DNA from: Desulfopila sp. IMCC35008
GTDB lineage: Bacteria > Desulfobacterota > Desulfobulbia > Desulfobulbales > Desulfocapsaceae
Assembly: GCF_010646885.2 (NCBI RefSeq)
Contig: NZ_CP050700.1
Coordinates: 1,247,501 to 1,311,500 of the forward strand
Direction of reading: 5' to 3'
Length of the DNA stretch: 64,000 nt
A program made the translations under genes and the position numbers. Positions 53,594-63,356 of the stretch are shown here, piece after piece. The notes under the pieces were generated by a model. It was not told where the DNA came from and did not search any database. It worked only from the letters and a program-made list of their open reading frames with translations. Position 1 is the stretch's first letter; each line of letters starts with the position of its first letter.

Positions 53594-54649
53594 TTATTCC
53601 GGCCAGCGTACAACTGCGAGTATATCGGAGGCTCCGTTTGTCTTTCCGCCCAGCATCTTCGCACAAGTAATGGTGCTCATGGTATGGAAGTGCAGGTTCA
53701 AGCGGCCTGTATCGGCGGCTGGAAAATGACTCTCCAGAGACTTTGACCATTCATCTTCCAGGGATTCACGTTGAAGCTGTGGATCCATTCCAGTAATAAA
53801 AGTGGCTACTTTTTCAAGAAGTTCGGGTTCCTTTTCCTGAAAATCACGGAAGCTGCTTATCGCTGTTTCTGTATCCCACCCAATATTCCCTGGTAGGAGA
53901 AGATGGAGAAGTTCCACAGGGGGAAGCTGCATTTTATTTTCATATTCTTCAAGCAGGTGATCTGCAGCGTCTTCCAGGTGGGTAAGATATATCGTTGGAA
54001 GGGATGCCGTGCTTTCCCTGTAAATCCTACTCCAGGCCTTGAGTCGGGTGGCTACTGATGTGGCACTCGGTTTGTTCAGCCTGCTTTTCAGGTCAAGTAA
54101 TTCACCAAACAGGGTTTCCTCTTCTTCATCAAGTTCACCCTGCAGGGTTTTAAAGAGTCCCTGTTCATCATCATCCAGAAGGGCCATGCGGACGGCAACC
54201 TCTTCCTCTTCGCGATCCAGTTGTTCGCCAATTTTAAGGATAAGCCGTGATTGCCATAATTCATTGTTCCTGATATCGTCTTCATCCTCTTTTGTTTCAG
54301 TTTTACCAAGCAGGGTAGAAACAATAGAGCGACTTGAATCGTCCACCGACTTTTTCTTTGCCGAAAACGAGGAAACGGTCAGATTACTCAGTTGGGCTGC
54401 GTAATCGTCCTTGCGCTCGCGGATATCACGGATCAGGTGCTCAAATCGTTCTCGTTGATCGCCAAGGGGGCAGGGCGTATGTGCTTGACAGAGTCCTGCT
54501 GTTGTGAATATATCTGCCGTATCGTCTCCTTGTTCGGGCTCTTCGACCGGTTTGATCAGGTGGAGCTTGCCAAACAGCAGGAAAACCGGAAACTGGCTTG
54601 CGGAGTAAATCTCTGTTCCTGGAAAATATAACGCTTCGAGTGTATTCAT
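53594..54649 (-). CDS. Uncharacterised protein, acidic and helical
   Basis: 351-residue protein with no family I recognise. The first 60 residues look folded ('LYFPGTEIYSASQFPVFLLF'), then a long, very acidic, helical segment follows (about 75-230, including 'DDDEQGLFKTLQGELDEEEE'). Its C-terminal part has 'LLHLLLPGNIGWDTETA' and a 'LNLHFHTMST' segment. The ATG lies directly back-to-back with the start of the plus-strand gene at 54650 and lacks a Shine-Dalgarno site. Function unknown. Confidence 0.6.
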   Translation of the reverse strand: MNTLEALYFPGTEIYSASQFPVFLLFGKLHLIKPVEEPEQGDDTADIFTTAGLCQAHTPCPLGDQRERFEHLIRDIRERKDDYAAQLSNLTVSSFSAKKKSVDDSSRSIVSTLLGKTETKEDEDDIRNNELWQSRLILKIGEQLDREEEEVAVRMALLDDDEQGLFKTLQGELDEEEETLFGELLDLKSRLNKPSATSVATRLKAWSRIYRESTASLPTIYLTHLEDAADHLLEEYENKMQLPPVELLHLLLPGNIGWDTETAISSFRDFQEKEPELLEKVATFITGMDPQLQRESLEDEWSKSLESHFPAADTGRLNLHFHTMSTITCAKMLGGKTNGASDILAVVRWPE

Positions 54650-54952
54650 ATGTCAACAATTAGAGAGAATGTAACATTCTATTTATCCGCTGTTCTGTAT
54701 TTTGTTTTCAACATGCGGCCTGTTGAAAACGATCTTATGGGAACGTTGAAAGCAACTGGCTGGCAGCTATTACAGACGGCGCCGTATGTTGCCGGTGGAA
54801 CCTTTTTTGTCATTTCCTTGCTGCAATATATGGCTGATGGACATAAAGTGCCCTGGGACCGCCGTTTACGCTTATTCTTTGCAATCGGGATCATGGCTGC
54901 CTTGGTGCAGGCAATTTATGAATATGCCGGTCAAGGCCCCGGTCTCCAATAA
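54650..54952 (+). CDS. Small membrane protein, unknown function
   Basis: 100-residue protein with two predicted membrane helices ('WQLLQTAPYVAGGTFFVISL' region and 'LFFAIGIMAALVQAIYEY') linked by a basic loop ('DGHKVPWDRRLRL'). The ATG is adjacent to the divergent ATG of the minus-strand gene and has no clear ribosome-binding site; an internal ATG (54712 region) is possible. recC starts 80 nt downstream on the same strand. No family recognised. Confidence 0.6.
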   Translation: MSTIRENVTFYLSAVLYFVFNMRPVENDLMGTLKATGWQLLQTAPYVAGGTFFVISLLQYMADGHKVPWDRRLRLFFAIGIMAALVQAIYEYAGQGPGLQ

Positions 54953-55031
54953 TACATACAGCCTTCCCTGCTGTAAACGGGGAAGTGTTGTTTTACTTTA
55001 ATATCCTAAGAGCCGACAACACATCTATATA

Positions 55032-58000
55032 ATGTTGTTCCTCCACGTCTCAAATCGCACCGAGAACCTTTTGCAGCACCTGGCCGAGGTAATCCGCTCA
55101 TCAGGCAGACGACATCCTTTCGACCCGGAGTTCTTTCTTGTCCAGAGCCAGGGTATGGAACGGATTATTTCCCAGACTATGGCGGATCATTTCACCAGCT
55201 GGTGTAATTTCCGGTTCATGTTGCCCATGCAGTTTTTGGACTACTGTTCCAGAAAACTGGAATTGGAAACTGCTGCTGAGGTCTATGAACGAAGTGTGAT
55301 GCTCTGGAGGATCGAGGTAGTACTTCGTAGCATTGATGAAGAGGTTTACCGACAACTGCATCATTATCTGGCCGGTGGGGATGGGCCTCTCAAACGATTT
55401 CAACTTGCTGGGCAGTTGGCAAACCTGTTCGATCAGTATCAAGTGTCACGACCGGAGATGATTGCTTCCTGGCAGAGGGGAAGGACGGTAACAGAAGAAG
55501 CCGCAGAGCCGTGGCAGATGGCCCTTTGGCTGCGACTTCAGGAACAGTGCCCGGAGGTCCCTCACCGGGGGGAACTTCTGACAAGGGTTATCGGTAAATT
55601 GTCCGATGGCACTAATCTTTCGGCATCGCTCCCTGCCCGGCTCAATGTTTTTGGGCTCACCACCATGGTACCTCTTTTTCTCCGTTTCCTGCAGGGATTG
55701 GCAGGTCATTGCCAGGTCCACCTGTATGTACTCTCCCCTTGCAGCTTGTACTGGGGAGATATGGCTAGACGACGGGGACAGGAACAGTCGGTGCAAGGGC
55801 ATCCGCTCCTTGTCTCAATGGGAGAGCAGGGCAGGGATTTTCAAAATCTTCTTTATGACGATGTGAGCTATGAACAGGACTTTTCCAGTTACCAGGATCC
55901 TGCTGCTGATGCTGGTATGAGTTTGCTCACACGGCTTCAATCCGACCTTTTAAAAGGGGAGGTGGAACCATGTGATACTGATTGGCCGGAGGACGATGAT
56001 TCTATCTGTATCGTCTCATGTCACTCGAAAATACGCGAGTTGGGAGTATTGAAAAACCAGATCCTCAAGTGGCTGTATGACAATCCAGAGCTTGAGTTAC
56101 GTGATATTATTGTCATGGCCCCTGATATCCAGGAATACAGCACGTTGATTCCAGCTGTTTTTCACGATATCCAGCACTCTATAGCCGATCGCAGTCTGCG
56201 TCGACGTAACAGCATGATTAAGGCTTTCAGTACCTTTCTGGGCCTTTTTGGAGGCAGGTTCGGTTGGGATGAACTTTTCGATCTGCTGAAAGAACCGGCG
56301 GTGGCAGAGAAGATGCAGCTGTCAGCTGGGGACCTGGACAATATCCGTAACTGGGTACTTGGTTCCGGTATCCGCTGGGGGTTGTCCGGAGCCCAGAAAG
56401 AGGCCTCAGGCTTGCCGGTTTTTGATGAGTCGACCTGGAAGGACGGGTTGGAGCGAATGCTCATGGGGTATGCCACAGGCAGTAGCGGGATTGTCGACGA
56501 TATTATCCCGTTCGGAGATATTGAGGGGAGCAATGGTGCCGCACTTGGGGGGCTGTGCCGCTTTATCTCAATTATTGAGCAGGCCGTGGTCGATTTCAGT
56601 AACACGTACGATCTGGCGCGCTGGTCTGAACTGCTGGTCTTGTACAGCAATTTGCTTTTCATATCAGACCGTGATGGGACTAGGGAATTTCTTGATCTAC
56701 AGGAGATTTTGAGTGGGCTTGGTGAGAATGTAAAGGGGCTGCACCATGGTGAGGTGGAGTTTTCTGTTATCCGGGCCTGGCTGGAGAGCGTTACTCGTGA
56801 GACCCGTTCCAGCTCCGGCTTCCTGAGGGGGCAACTTACCTTTTGTTCCATGCTGCCCATGCGCTCCATTCCCTTTAAAAATGTTTGCCTGCTCGGGTTG
56901 CACGAAGGCCGTTTTCCGGGAAATGATTACCGGCCGACCTTTGATTTGATGCGCATAGCCCATCGGCCTGGTGACAGGTCGAGGCGAAAAGACGATCGTT
57001 ACCAGTTCCTTGAAACAATACTGGCTGCACGCGAGCGCCTCTATTTAAGTTATGTGGGACAATCAATAAAAAGTAATGAGGAGATTCCGCCTTCGGTGGT
57101 ATTGGCTGAACTTCTTGATGTTCTGGCCGGGTCATACAAGGCAACCAAATTGGTGATTCACCATCCGTTGCAGCCATATAGCCCAAAATATTTTACCGGT
57201 GAGGAACCTACCCTTTTTAGCTACGATTCCGATTATTGTCGGGTGGCTGAACAACTTCGGCAGCCTCCACGGGCGGCTCAATCGTGGTGGCGGGGCAGGC
57301 GGGATGTTGAAATTGATGGGGTGGGTTGGCTTGATTTCCAGAAGTTCTTTAACCATCCTCAAGAGTGGTTCCTGCGGGATTGTCTCGGTGTCAGGGTAAG
57401 GGATGAGATAACGGTTGTCCCCGAGAGTGAAACTTTCACCCATAACGCTCTGGAAAAATATATTATCGACAGGGAGTTGCTTGAAGACAGGGCCCGTGGG
57501 GTGAGCGCTTCTTTCCTGTTGAAGAGGTTACAGTCAGAAGGACGATGGCCGCTAGGGGCCGTAGGTGAACTTCACTTTAAAGAACGCATTGCAGCACTGG
57601 AACTGTTTGAAGCAATGATCGAGGAGCTGCAGCCGGGTACACCGCTGGAATCTCTGCCTATAGATATTGAAATCGATTCTCTTCACCTACACGGTCTGCT
57701 GGGCAATCTCTACGAGCACGGTATTTTTATCTACAGACACGCCAAACTCAGACCTAAGGACTGCCTCAATGGCTGGCTGCATCATCTGCTCTATGCACGT
57801 ATCACAGGCCAGGCGATTTCCACCGTAGTGCTTGGCTCTGACAGGCATGTGGAGTTTAAGGAGGAGCCGCCATTCTCACAGGATCTCGAACAGTTTGTAA
57901 CAGTTTTCGTAGATGGCTGCCGGGAACCGAGTAAACTTTTTCTTGATCTCGGCTTTGCAGCTCTTGACAGCTTTGAGAAAGGTAAAGGATTGGAAGAGGG

Positions 58001-58154
58001 GGCCATCGCCAAGCTGAACGATATAATTAGAAGCGGCTATGACCAGGAGCTGCTGTTCCTGCTTGAGGGGTGTGATCCGGTAGATGTGTTTGATTCAGAA
58101 TTTGTAAGGTTATGCCACGCTATCCTGGAACCGGTATGGAGGAACTGCCTGTGA
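55032..58154 (+). CDS. recC: Exodeoxyribonuclease V subunit gamma
   Basis: 1,040-residue RecC-like subunit of the RecBCD helicase-nuclease, which processes double-strand ends and recognises Chi in enterobacteria. The N-terminus 'LHVSNRTENLLQHLAEVI' and 'FFLVQSQGMERIISQTMADH' are typical, as are 'LPMRSIPFKNVCLLGLHEGRFPG'-type blocks (SIPFKNVCLLGLHEGRFPG). No strong Shine-Dalgarno site precedes the ATG; a short inverted repeat (ACAACA/TGTTGT) brackets it. Its stop overlaps the recB start. Confidence 0.92.
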   Translation: MLFLHVSNRTENLLQHLAEVIRSSGRRHPFDPEFFLVQSQGMERIISQTMADHFTSWCNFRFMLPMQFLDYCSRKLELETAAEVYERSVMLWRIEVVLRSIDEEVYRQLHHYLAGGDGPLKRFQLAGQLANLFDQYQVSRPEMIASWQRGRTVTEEAAEPWQMALWLRLQEQCPEVPHRGELLTRVIGKLSDGTNLSASLPARLNVFGLTTMVPLFLRFLQGLAGHCQVHLYVLSPCSLYWGDMARRRGQEQSVQGHPLLVSMGEQGRDFQNLLYDDVSYEQDFSSYQDPAADAGMSLLTRLQSDLLKGEVEPCDTDWPEDDDSICIVSCHSKIRELGVLKNQILKWLYDNPELELRDIIVMAPDIQEYSTLIPAVFHDIQHSIADRSLRRRNSMIKAFSTFLGLFGGRFGWDELFDLLKEPAVAEKMQLSAGDLDNIRNWVLGSGIRWGLSGAQKEASGLPVFDESTWKDGLERMLMGYATGSSGIVDDIIPFGDIEGSNGAALGGLCRFISIIEQAVVDFSNTYDLARWSELLVLYSNLLFISDRDGTREFLDLQEILSGLGENVKGLHHGEVEFSVIRAWLESVTRETRSSSGFLRGQLTFCSMLPMRSIPFKNVCLLGLHEGRFPGNDYRPTFDLMRIAHRPGDRSRRKDDRYQFLETILAARERLYLSYVGQSIKSNEEIPPSVVLAELLDVLAGSYKATKLVIHHPLQPYSPKYFTGEEPTLFSYDSDYCRVAEQLRQPPRAAQSWWRGRRDVEIDGVGWLDFQKFFNHPQEWFLRDCLGVRVRDEITVVPESETFTHNALEKYIIDRELLEDRARGVSASFLLKRLQSEGRWPLGAVGELHFKERIAALELFEAMIEELQPGTPLESLPIDIEIDSLHLHGLLGNLYEHGIFIYRHAKLRPKDCLNGWLHHLLYARITGQAISTVVLGSDRHVEFKEEPPFSQDLEQFVTVFVDGCREPSKLFLDLGFAALDSFEKGKGLEEGAIAKLNDIIRSGYDQELLFLLEGCDPVDVFDSEFVRLCHAILEPVWRNCL

Positions 58155-61100
58155 GCATCTACCTGGATTGTGCTGCAAGTCCACTGCAAAGGGGGATAAC
58201 CCTGGTGGAAGCCAGTGCCGGGACCGGAAAGACCTATGCTATAGCCATGTTGGTGTTGCGGGCTGTCTGTGAAGAGGAAATTCCCATAGATCAGATCCTG
58301 GTGGTGACCTTTACCCGGGCTGCAACCGAGGAATTGCGAAGCCGAATCAGGCAGAGGCTGGTGGAAGCTCGTGATCTGTTAGCTGGAACAGAAGAAACCG
58401 GTAAGGATAAAACCATGACAGCCTGGCTGGCCACGGTGGATGATGAGGAAAAGTATATAAGGCTTCTGCAAAGTGCCCTGCTCGACATCGACAGGGCTGA
58501 AATTTTTACCATTCATTCATTTTGCCAGCGTATGTTGCAGGAGCAGGCCCTGGAGTGCGGCCAGCTTTTTGATGTCGAACTACAGGGGGATATCAATCAT
58601 ATCCGTCAGCAGATAGTGGAGGATTTCTGGCGGCGTCATGTCTACGCCATGGACCATCAATCCTGCGGGGCCATCCTCGCCCAGTGTTCGACCCCGGAAC
58701 AGTTGCAGCAGAGTATCAAGGCGGCCGGTTCGGTATATGACCTGGTGGAGCCTGCAACGGGCAGCATTGGTGAACTGGCTGACGATTTTGCCGGTGCTTT
58801 TGCAAATCTTCAGTATTGGTACCTCGAACATGGTGCACAACTCCGTGAGTCTTTTAACCTTGCGATTGCTGCAAAGAAGTTCAAAGGGGCACTTAACACC
58901 GAAGAGAAGATAGATGAGATATGGCTGGAATTAGATAACTATCTTCGTGGCAGGACAATGACACCAACCGGGAAGATAGAATTCCTCAGTGTCGATGGAG
59001 TGCTGCCGCTGGTAACAGCTGCAACGCTAAAAATAACGGAGGAACCTCAACTCCTTTTAAGGGAGCTGGAATTGCCGGATGCGCTGGCCACCTCATTTTT
59101 AGCGGCATGGAGACTTCTTGTTATCGGTTTTCGGAAGGAGCTTCTGGGCGTTATACAGGACCAGCTTGAAGAACGGTTGCAGAACCTCGGTTTGATGTCG
59201 TTTGATGATCTTATCCGGCGGCTTGATCTTGCCTTAAAGAAGGACCGGGGTGACTTACAGCGTTTGCTTTCTCATCGTTACGGGGCGGCATTTATTGACG
59301 AATTCCAGGATACTGATTCTGCTCAATGGTCTATATTCTCAACGATTTTTGGCCTGGGAAACCATTTTCTCTACCTGATTGGTGATCCGAAACAGGCAAT
59401 CTACAAGTTTCGCGGCGCTGACATCCACTCATATTTTCAGGCTAAAAATGAAGCATCCCTTCGATTGACCCTGCGGCATAATTACCGTTCCCATCCCGAT
59501 CTGGTCAAGGTGGTGAATGATCTTTTTAGCTGGCGTGACAAGGTCTTTGCCTATAGTGAGGATCGCTTGGGGTTTGATGCTGTGGAACCTGCACGAACCA
59601 GTGACGATGGTGAATTACTACGGGATGGTAGACCGCTCGGTGTGATGGCCTGCTGGCAGCTAGGGGCAGCTGAGAAGAGGAAAAAGTGGTTTCCCGGTGT
59701 TGCGGCAGACAGGCTTCGGCAGGAAACTATTGCTGAGATACTTTCTTTGCTTGACCCGAATACACCTGTGACCTATCGACAGATAAAGAATGGTCAGGAT
59801 GCGTCGAGGATATTGCAACCTCTAGATATTGCAGTACTTGTCCGTTCAAACAGGCATGCCCAGGATTATCTGAAGGCCTTTGCTGAGGCAGGGGTACCCG
59901 CGGTTGTTGCAAGCAAGCAATCGGTCTATGACAGCCGTGAAGGGAAGGAGTTGTATAGGCTGCTCACTTCGCTTGCCGAACCAGGTAACACCTTTCTGCT
60001 CAAATCAGCCATGACCATTTCCTGGTTCGGTTTAAACGGACACGACTTGTCTGGAATCTGGTCCGATGAATCGATTTTTGAGGATTGGTTGAATCGGTTT
60101 CTCCTGTATAACCGCATGTGGCAGGAAAAGGGGTTCCTGATCATGATGCAGTCGCTTCTGCGAGAGGAGAACGTCCTGCTTCACCTGTCCGCAACACCAC
60201 TTGGCGAAAGACGTATCGCCAATGTCCACCACCTTCTTGAATTGATCCAGGAAGTGGAAACCGAGGACAACCTCGGTCCGGCTCAAACACTCTTGAGGCT
60301 TGAATCCTGTATTGCCGATGAGCGGAGCAGCGAAGATACGGAGTTGCGCCTGGAAAGTGACGAAGATGCGGTGCGGATCATTACCATGCATAGTGCCAAG
60401 GGACTGCAGTATCCGGTCGTCTTTTGTCCCTATCTTTGGTACCGGAATGCTCGCCTGGAAAGTGAGCGGGAGCTTATAACCTGTCATGAGAATGAGAGGC
60501 TGGTTGTCGATCTCGGCTCGGACCGCTTCAGGGAGCGTCATGAACAGGCTCTCGAAGAGGAGTTGGCCGAAGAGTTACGTCTGTTGTATGTGGCGGTGAC
60601 CCGTGCCCAGGTCAGGTGCTATATTATGATGGCTAATTGCCAGAAGACGAGTAAGGGGAGTGCGGACACTTCACGTTCATCCCTTGGCTATCTTTTTTTT
60701 GATGGAAAACAAAAGGAGCAGGAAGAACAGGAAGCCATTGTACGTCAGTTTGTTGAAGCGGCTGGCGGGGAATATCGTGTACTGTCCGCTGTAAGGCTTG
60801 ATGCCGATCGTTCTGCAGGATTTGAAGCTTCTCCTCTGAAACTTTCACCTCAAGTGGGTACGGGTCGATCACTGCAGACGGACTATCAGATGACGAGTTA
60901 CTCGGCCATGGCGGCGTTAAGTGAACATGAGGATCATGGTTCAGATGCCGATAGTGTGGAACCGGAAGGTGAGAATGGTGGGGCAGTTTTGCATCCGGGC
61001 CTGCCTGCGGGGGCAAGTTTTGGGAATCTGATTCACGACAGTCTGGAGTTGATTTCATTCAAGGAGATTGGTACAGAGCTCTCTCTTGATGCTATTGAGT

Positions 61101-61708
61101 CGCTTTGCCACCGGTACGGACAGGATGTTGAGCCGAATACTATTCAACAGTTGCTTCTCGATGTGGTGAATACACCTCTAACAGCCGGAAACGAACACCT
61201 TGCATTCTCATTGGCGGAACTGGATCAATCAAGGGCGTTAAAGGAAATGGCGTTCTATTTCCACCTGAACCGACTTGATACCGAACGGGTTAATAAGGTG
61301 CTTGCTGGCGAACCCGGCGTCATCCAGCTTGCCGCTAAATCAATGCGTGGCTACCTCACCGGCTTTGTCGACCTTGTCTGTGAACATGACGGCAGATACT
61401 ATGTGATCGATTATAAAACAAATTATCTGGGTGACAACAGGGGGGATTACCAGGGAGAAAAGCTGGTGCGGGCCATGGCATCTCACAACTACGGGTTACA
61501 GTACTGGATTTATACTCTGGTGTTGCACCGCTACCTGCAAAATGTGCTGGAAGGGTATGACTATTCTACTCATTTCGGGGGTGTCATGTATCTGTTTGTT
61601 CGGGGTATGAGGCCTGAAACACCGGGGAGTGGTGTCTATTACGCATACCCCGATAAGAACAAGCTTCAACAGCTTGATACACTCCTGGGGGGTGGTGATG
61701 AAAGGTGA
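58151..61708 (+). CDS. recB: Exodeoxyribonuclease V subunit beta (helicase-nuclease)
   Basis: 1,185-residue UvrD-like 3'-5' helicase fused to a nuclease. Walker A is 'EASAGTGKTYAI' (E20 to I31), and helicase motifs 'VVTFTRAATEELRSRI', 'AAFIDEFQDTDSAQW', 'IGDPKQAIYKFRGAD' and 'LLYVAVTRAQ' follow in order. The C-terminal nuclease motif 'GFVDLVCEHDGRYYVIDYKT' retains the key D and DYK residues. I chose GTG 58151, with GGAGG 8 nt upstream and a GTGA overlap with recC, over ATGs at 58112 and 58136. Confidence 0.95.
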   Translation: MSIYLDCAASPLQRGITLVEASAGTGKTYAIAMLVLRAVCEEEIPIDQILVVTFTRAATEELRSRIRQRLVEARDLLAGTEETGKDKTMTAWLATVDDEEKYIRLLQSALLDIDRAEIFTIHSFCQRMLQEQALECGQLFDVELQGDINHIRQQIVEDFWRRHVYAMDHQSCGAILAQCSTPEQLQQSIKAAGSVYDLVEPATGSIGELADDFAGAFANLQYWYLEHGAQLRESFNLAIAAKKFKGALNTEEKIDEIWLELDNYLRGRTMTPTGKIEFLSVDGVLPLVTAATLKITEEPQLLLRELELPDALATSFLAAWRLLVIGFRKELLGVIQDQLEERLQNLGLMSFDDLIRRLDLALKKDRGDLQRLLSHRYGAAFIDEFQDTDSAQWSIFSTIFGLGNHFLYLIGDPKQAIYKFRGADIHSYFQAKNEASLRLTLRHNYRSHPDLVKVVNDLFSWRDKVFAYSEDRLGFDAVEPARTSDDGELLRDGRPLGVMACWQLGAAEKRKKWFPGVAADRLRQETIAEILSLLDPNTPVTYRQIKNGQDASRILQPLDIAVLVRSNRHAQDYLKAFAEAGVPAVVASKQSVYDSREGKELYRLLTSLAEPGNTFLLKSAMTISWFGLNGHDLSGIWSDESIFEDWLNRFLLYNRMWQEKGFLIMMQSLLREENVLLHLSATPLGERRIANVHHLLELIQEVETEDNLGPAQTLLRLESCIADERSSEDTELRLESDEDAVRIITMHSAKGLQYPVVFCPYLWYRNARLESERELITCHENERLVVDLGSDRFRERHEQALEEELAEELRLLYVAVTRAQVRCYIMMANCQKTSKGSADTSRSSLGYLFFDGKQKEQEEQEAIVRQFVEAAGGEYRVLSAVRLDADRSAGFEASPLKLSPQVGTGRSLQTDYQMTSYSAMAALSEHEDHGSDADSVEPEGENGGAVLHPGLPAGASFGNLIHDSLELISFKEIGTELSLDAIESLCHRYGQDVEPNTIQQLLLDVVNTPLTAGNEHLAFSLAELDQSRALKEMAFYFHLNRLDTERVNKVLAGEPGVIQLAAKSMRGYLTGFVDLVCEHDGRYYVIDYKTNYLGDNRGDYQGEKLVRAMASHNYGLQYWIYTLVLHRYLQNVLEGYDYSTHFGGVMYLFVRGMRPETPGSGVYYAYPDKNKLQQLDTLLGGGDER

Positions 61709-63356
61709 AGATTTACGTTTTATCGATATTCATCTTGCTGGTTTTCTGGCCGAACGGTCCGGTTTTAAAGGGGAGGAACGAAAGCGATTCTGTGAACTGG
61801 TTGAACTCTTGTCCTCTGCTCTGGAGAGTGGGCATAGTTGCCTGCGCCTTGATGACTCCGACAAAATGTTTGTAATGGAATCCCATCTGGTTTCAGAAGG
61901 CACAGACACTCCGCTTGTTGTCCAGGGGGATCGATTGTATTTGCAGAGGTATTATTCCTACGAGTCGAAACTGGCCGGGAACCTGCTTATGCTTGCAGCA
62001 GAACATCACCATTGGCCGCAACTTGAAGTGTTGTTAGACGAGTATTTCGGGAGAAGCAGTTCTGGGGAAGACTATCAGAGAGAGGCGGCACGCCTCGCCA
62101 TGCAGCGCTCGCTTTGCCTGATTTCCGGGGGGCCCGGGACGGGGAAAACCACCACTGTGGTGCGCATCCTGGCCTTGATGCTGGAGCTTTTTGGCAAGCA
62201 GACCAGGATCGGGCTTGCCGCACCTACCGGTAAGGCGGCGATGCGGCTGCAGGAGTCGATTACAGCAAGCTTACCTTATTTACCAGTAGGAAAAGATATT
62301 GCAAAGGATATCCCCCGCGATGCCATGACGCTGCACCGATTGTTGGGGGTGATCCGCAACACCCCGCGTTTCATGCATAACCATGATAACCCGCTCCCCC
62401 TGGATGTTCTTGTCATCGATGAGGCATCCATGGTTGACCTGGCTATGATGAGTAAGGTTGTCGATGCCTTGAAACCGGGTGCCAGGCTAATCCTTCTTGG
62501 TGATAAAGATCAGCTTGCTTCCGTGGAATCAGGGGCGGTTCTGGCTGATTGTATTCGTGGCCTCCCTGAAAACACGATCGAACTCAGGAAAAGCTATCGG
62601 TTTGAAACAGGGATTGGGACAGTAGCCAAGGCAATAAACAGGGGAGACGGTACCCGGTGCTTTGACCTGTTACATGGCGATGAGTTTGATAATATCAGCT
62701 TCCTGCAGGAGCCTCTCCGTGATTTTGTCGGGTCCCGCTACAAGAATTATATGGAATGTGTTCGTTCCTATCCGGCAACCACCCTGGATGAGATCTTCAG
62801 CTCCTTTGGGGAATTCCAGGTTTTGTGCGGTACCAGGCACGGAGCCCGCGGCTTGAATGCTATCAACAATGCGGTTGAGGGGTACCTGAAAACAAGTGGC
62901 TATTATTGCCTCCCCGGGGATTGGTATCCGGGACGCCCGGTTATGGTGACGAGAAACGATTATAACCTTGGTTTGTTTAACGGTGATATTGGTATTTGCC
63001 TGTCCGATCCCGAAAACGATACCCTCAATATCTGGTTTGACCTCGGTAACGGGGCTTACCGTTACTGTCCACCTTACAGGCTGCCCGCTTCTGAAACAGT
63101 ATTCGCCATGACCATTCACAAAAGCCAGGGGTCCGAGTTTCGGGATGTATTGGTTGTCTTGCCTGAGACCGACAACCGTGTCCTGAACAGGCAACTTGTC
63201 TACACTGCTGTCACCCGGGCCAGGGAAAGGTTGTGGCTGAAGGCGGATGAACGGGTTCTGGTTGATTCCCTCTGCCGCGATTATGAGCGCAGTAGTGGTT
63301 TGATGGAGATGCTGCAGGGAAAGGCAGTTTTAGGGCGTGAACTATCTATAACCTGA
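61698..63356 (+). CDS. recD: Exodeoxyribonuclease V subunit alpha
   Basis: 552-residue superfamily 1B 5'-3' helicase of RecBCD. Walker A is 'GGPGTGKTTT' (144-153), followed by 'LAAPTGKAAMRL', the DE-containing 'VLVIDEASMVDLAMM', 'LLGDKDQLASVESGAVL' and 'TIHKSQGSEF'. The ATG at 61698 overlaps the end of recB by 11 nt; in-frame GTGs lie just upstream. Its last 11 nt overlap the end of rtcA on the other strand. Gene order is C-B-D. Confidence 0.95.
   Translation: MKGEDLRFIDIHLAGFLAERSGFKGEERKRFCELVELLSSALESGHSCLRLDDSDKMFVMESHLVSEGTDTPLVVQGDRLYLQRYYSYESKLAGNLLMLAAEHHHWPQLEVLLDEYFGRSSSGEDYQREAARLAMQRSLCLISGGPGTGKTTTVVRILALMLELFGKQTRIGLAAPTGKAAMRLQESITASLPYLPVGKDIAKDIPRDAMTLHRLLGVIRNTPRFMHNHDNPLPLDVLVIDEASMVDLAMMSKVVDALKPGARLILLGDKDQLASVESGAVLADCIRGLPENTIELRKSYRFETGIGTVAKAINRGDGTRCFDLLHGDEFDNISFLQEPLRDFVGSRYKNYMECVRSYPATTLDEIFSSFGEFQVLCGTRHGARGLNAINNAVEGYLKTSGYYCLPGDWYPGRPVMVTRNDYNLGLFNGDIGICLSDPENDTLNIWFDLGNGAYRYCPPYRLPASETVFAMTIHKSQGSEFRDVLVVLPETDNRVLNRQLVYTAVTRARERLWLKADERVLVDSLCRDYERSSGLMEMLQGKAVLGRELSIT

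Noticed and set aside
55016..55038. Hairpin (ACAACA/TGTTGT) covering the recC start codon as a regulatory switch
   Set aside because: The stem has only six mostly A-T pairs with an 11-nt loop, which is expected by chance and too weak to claim.
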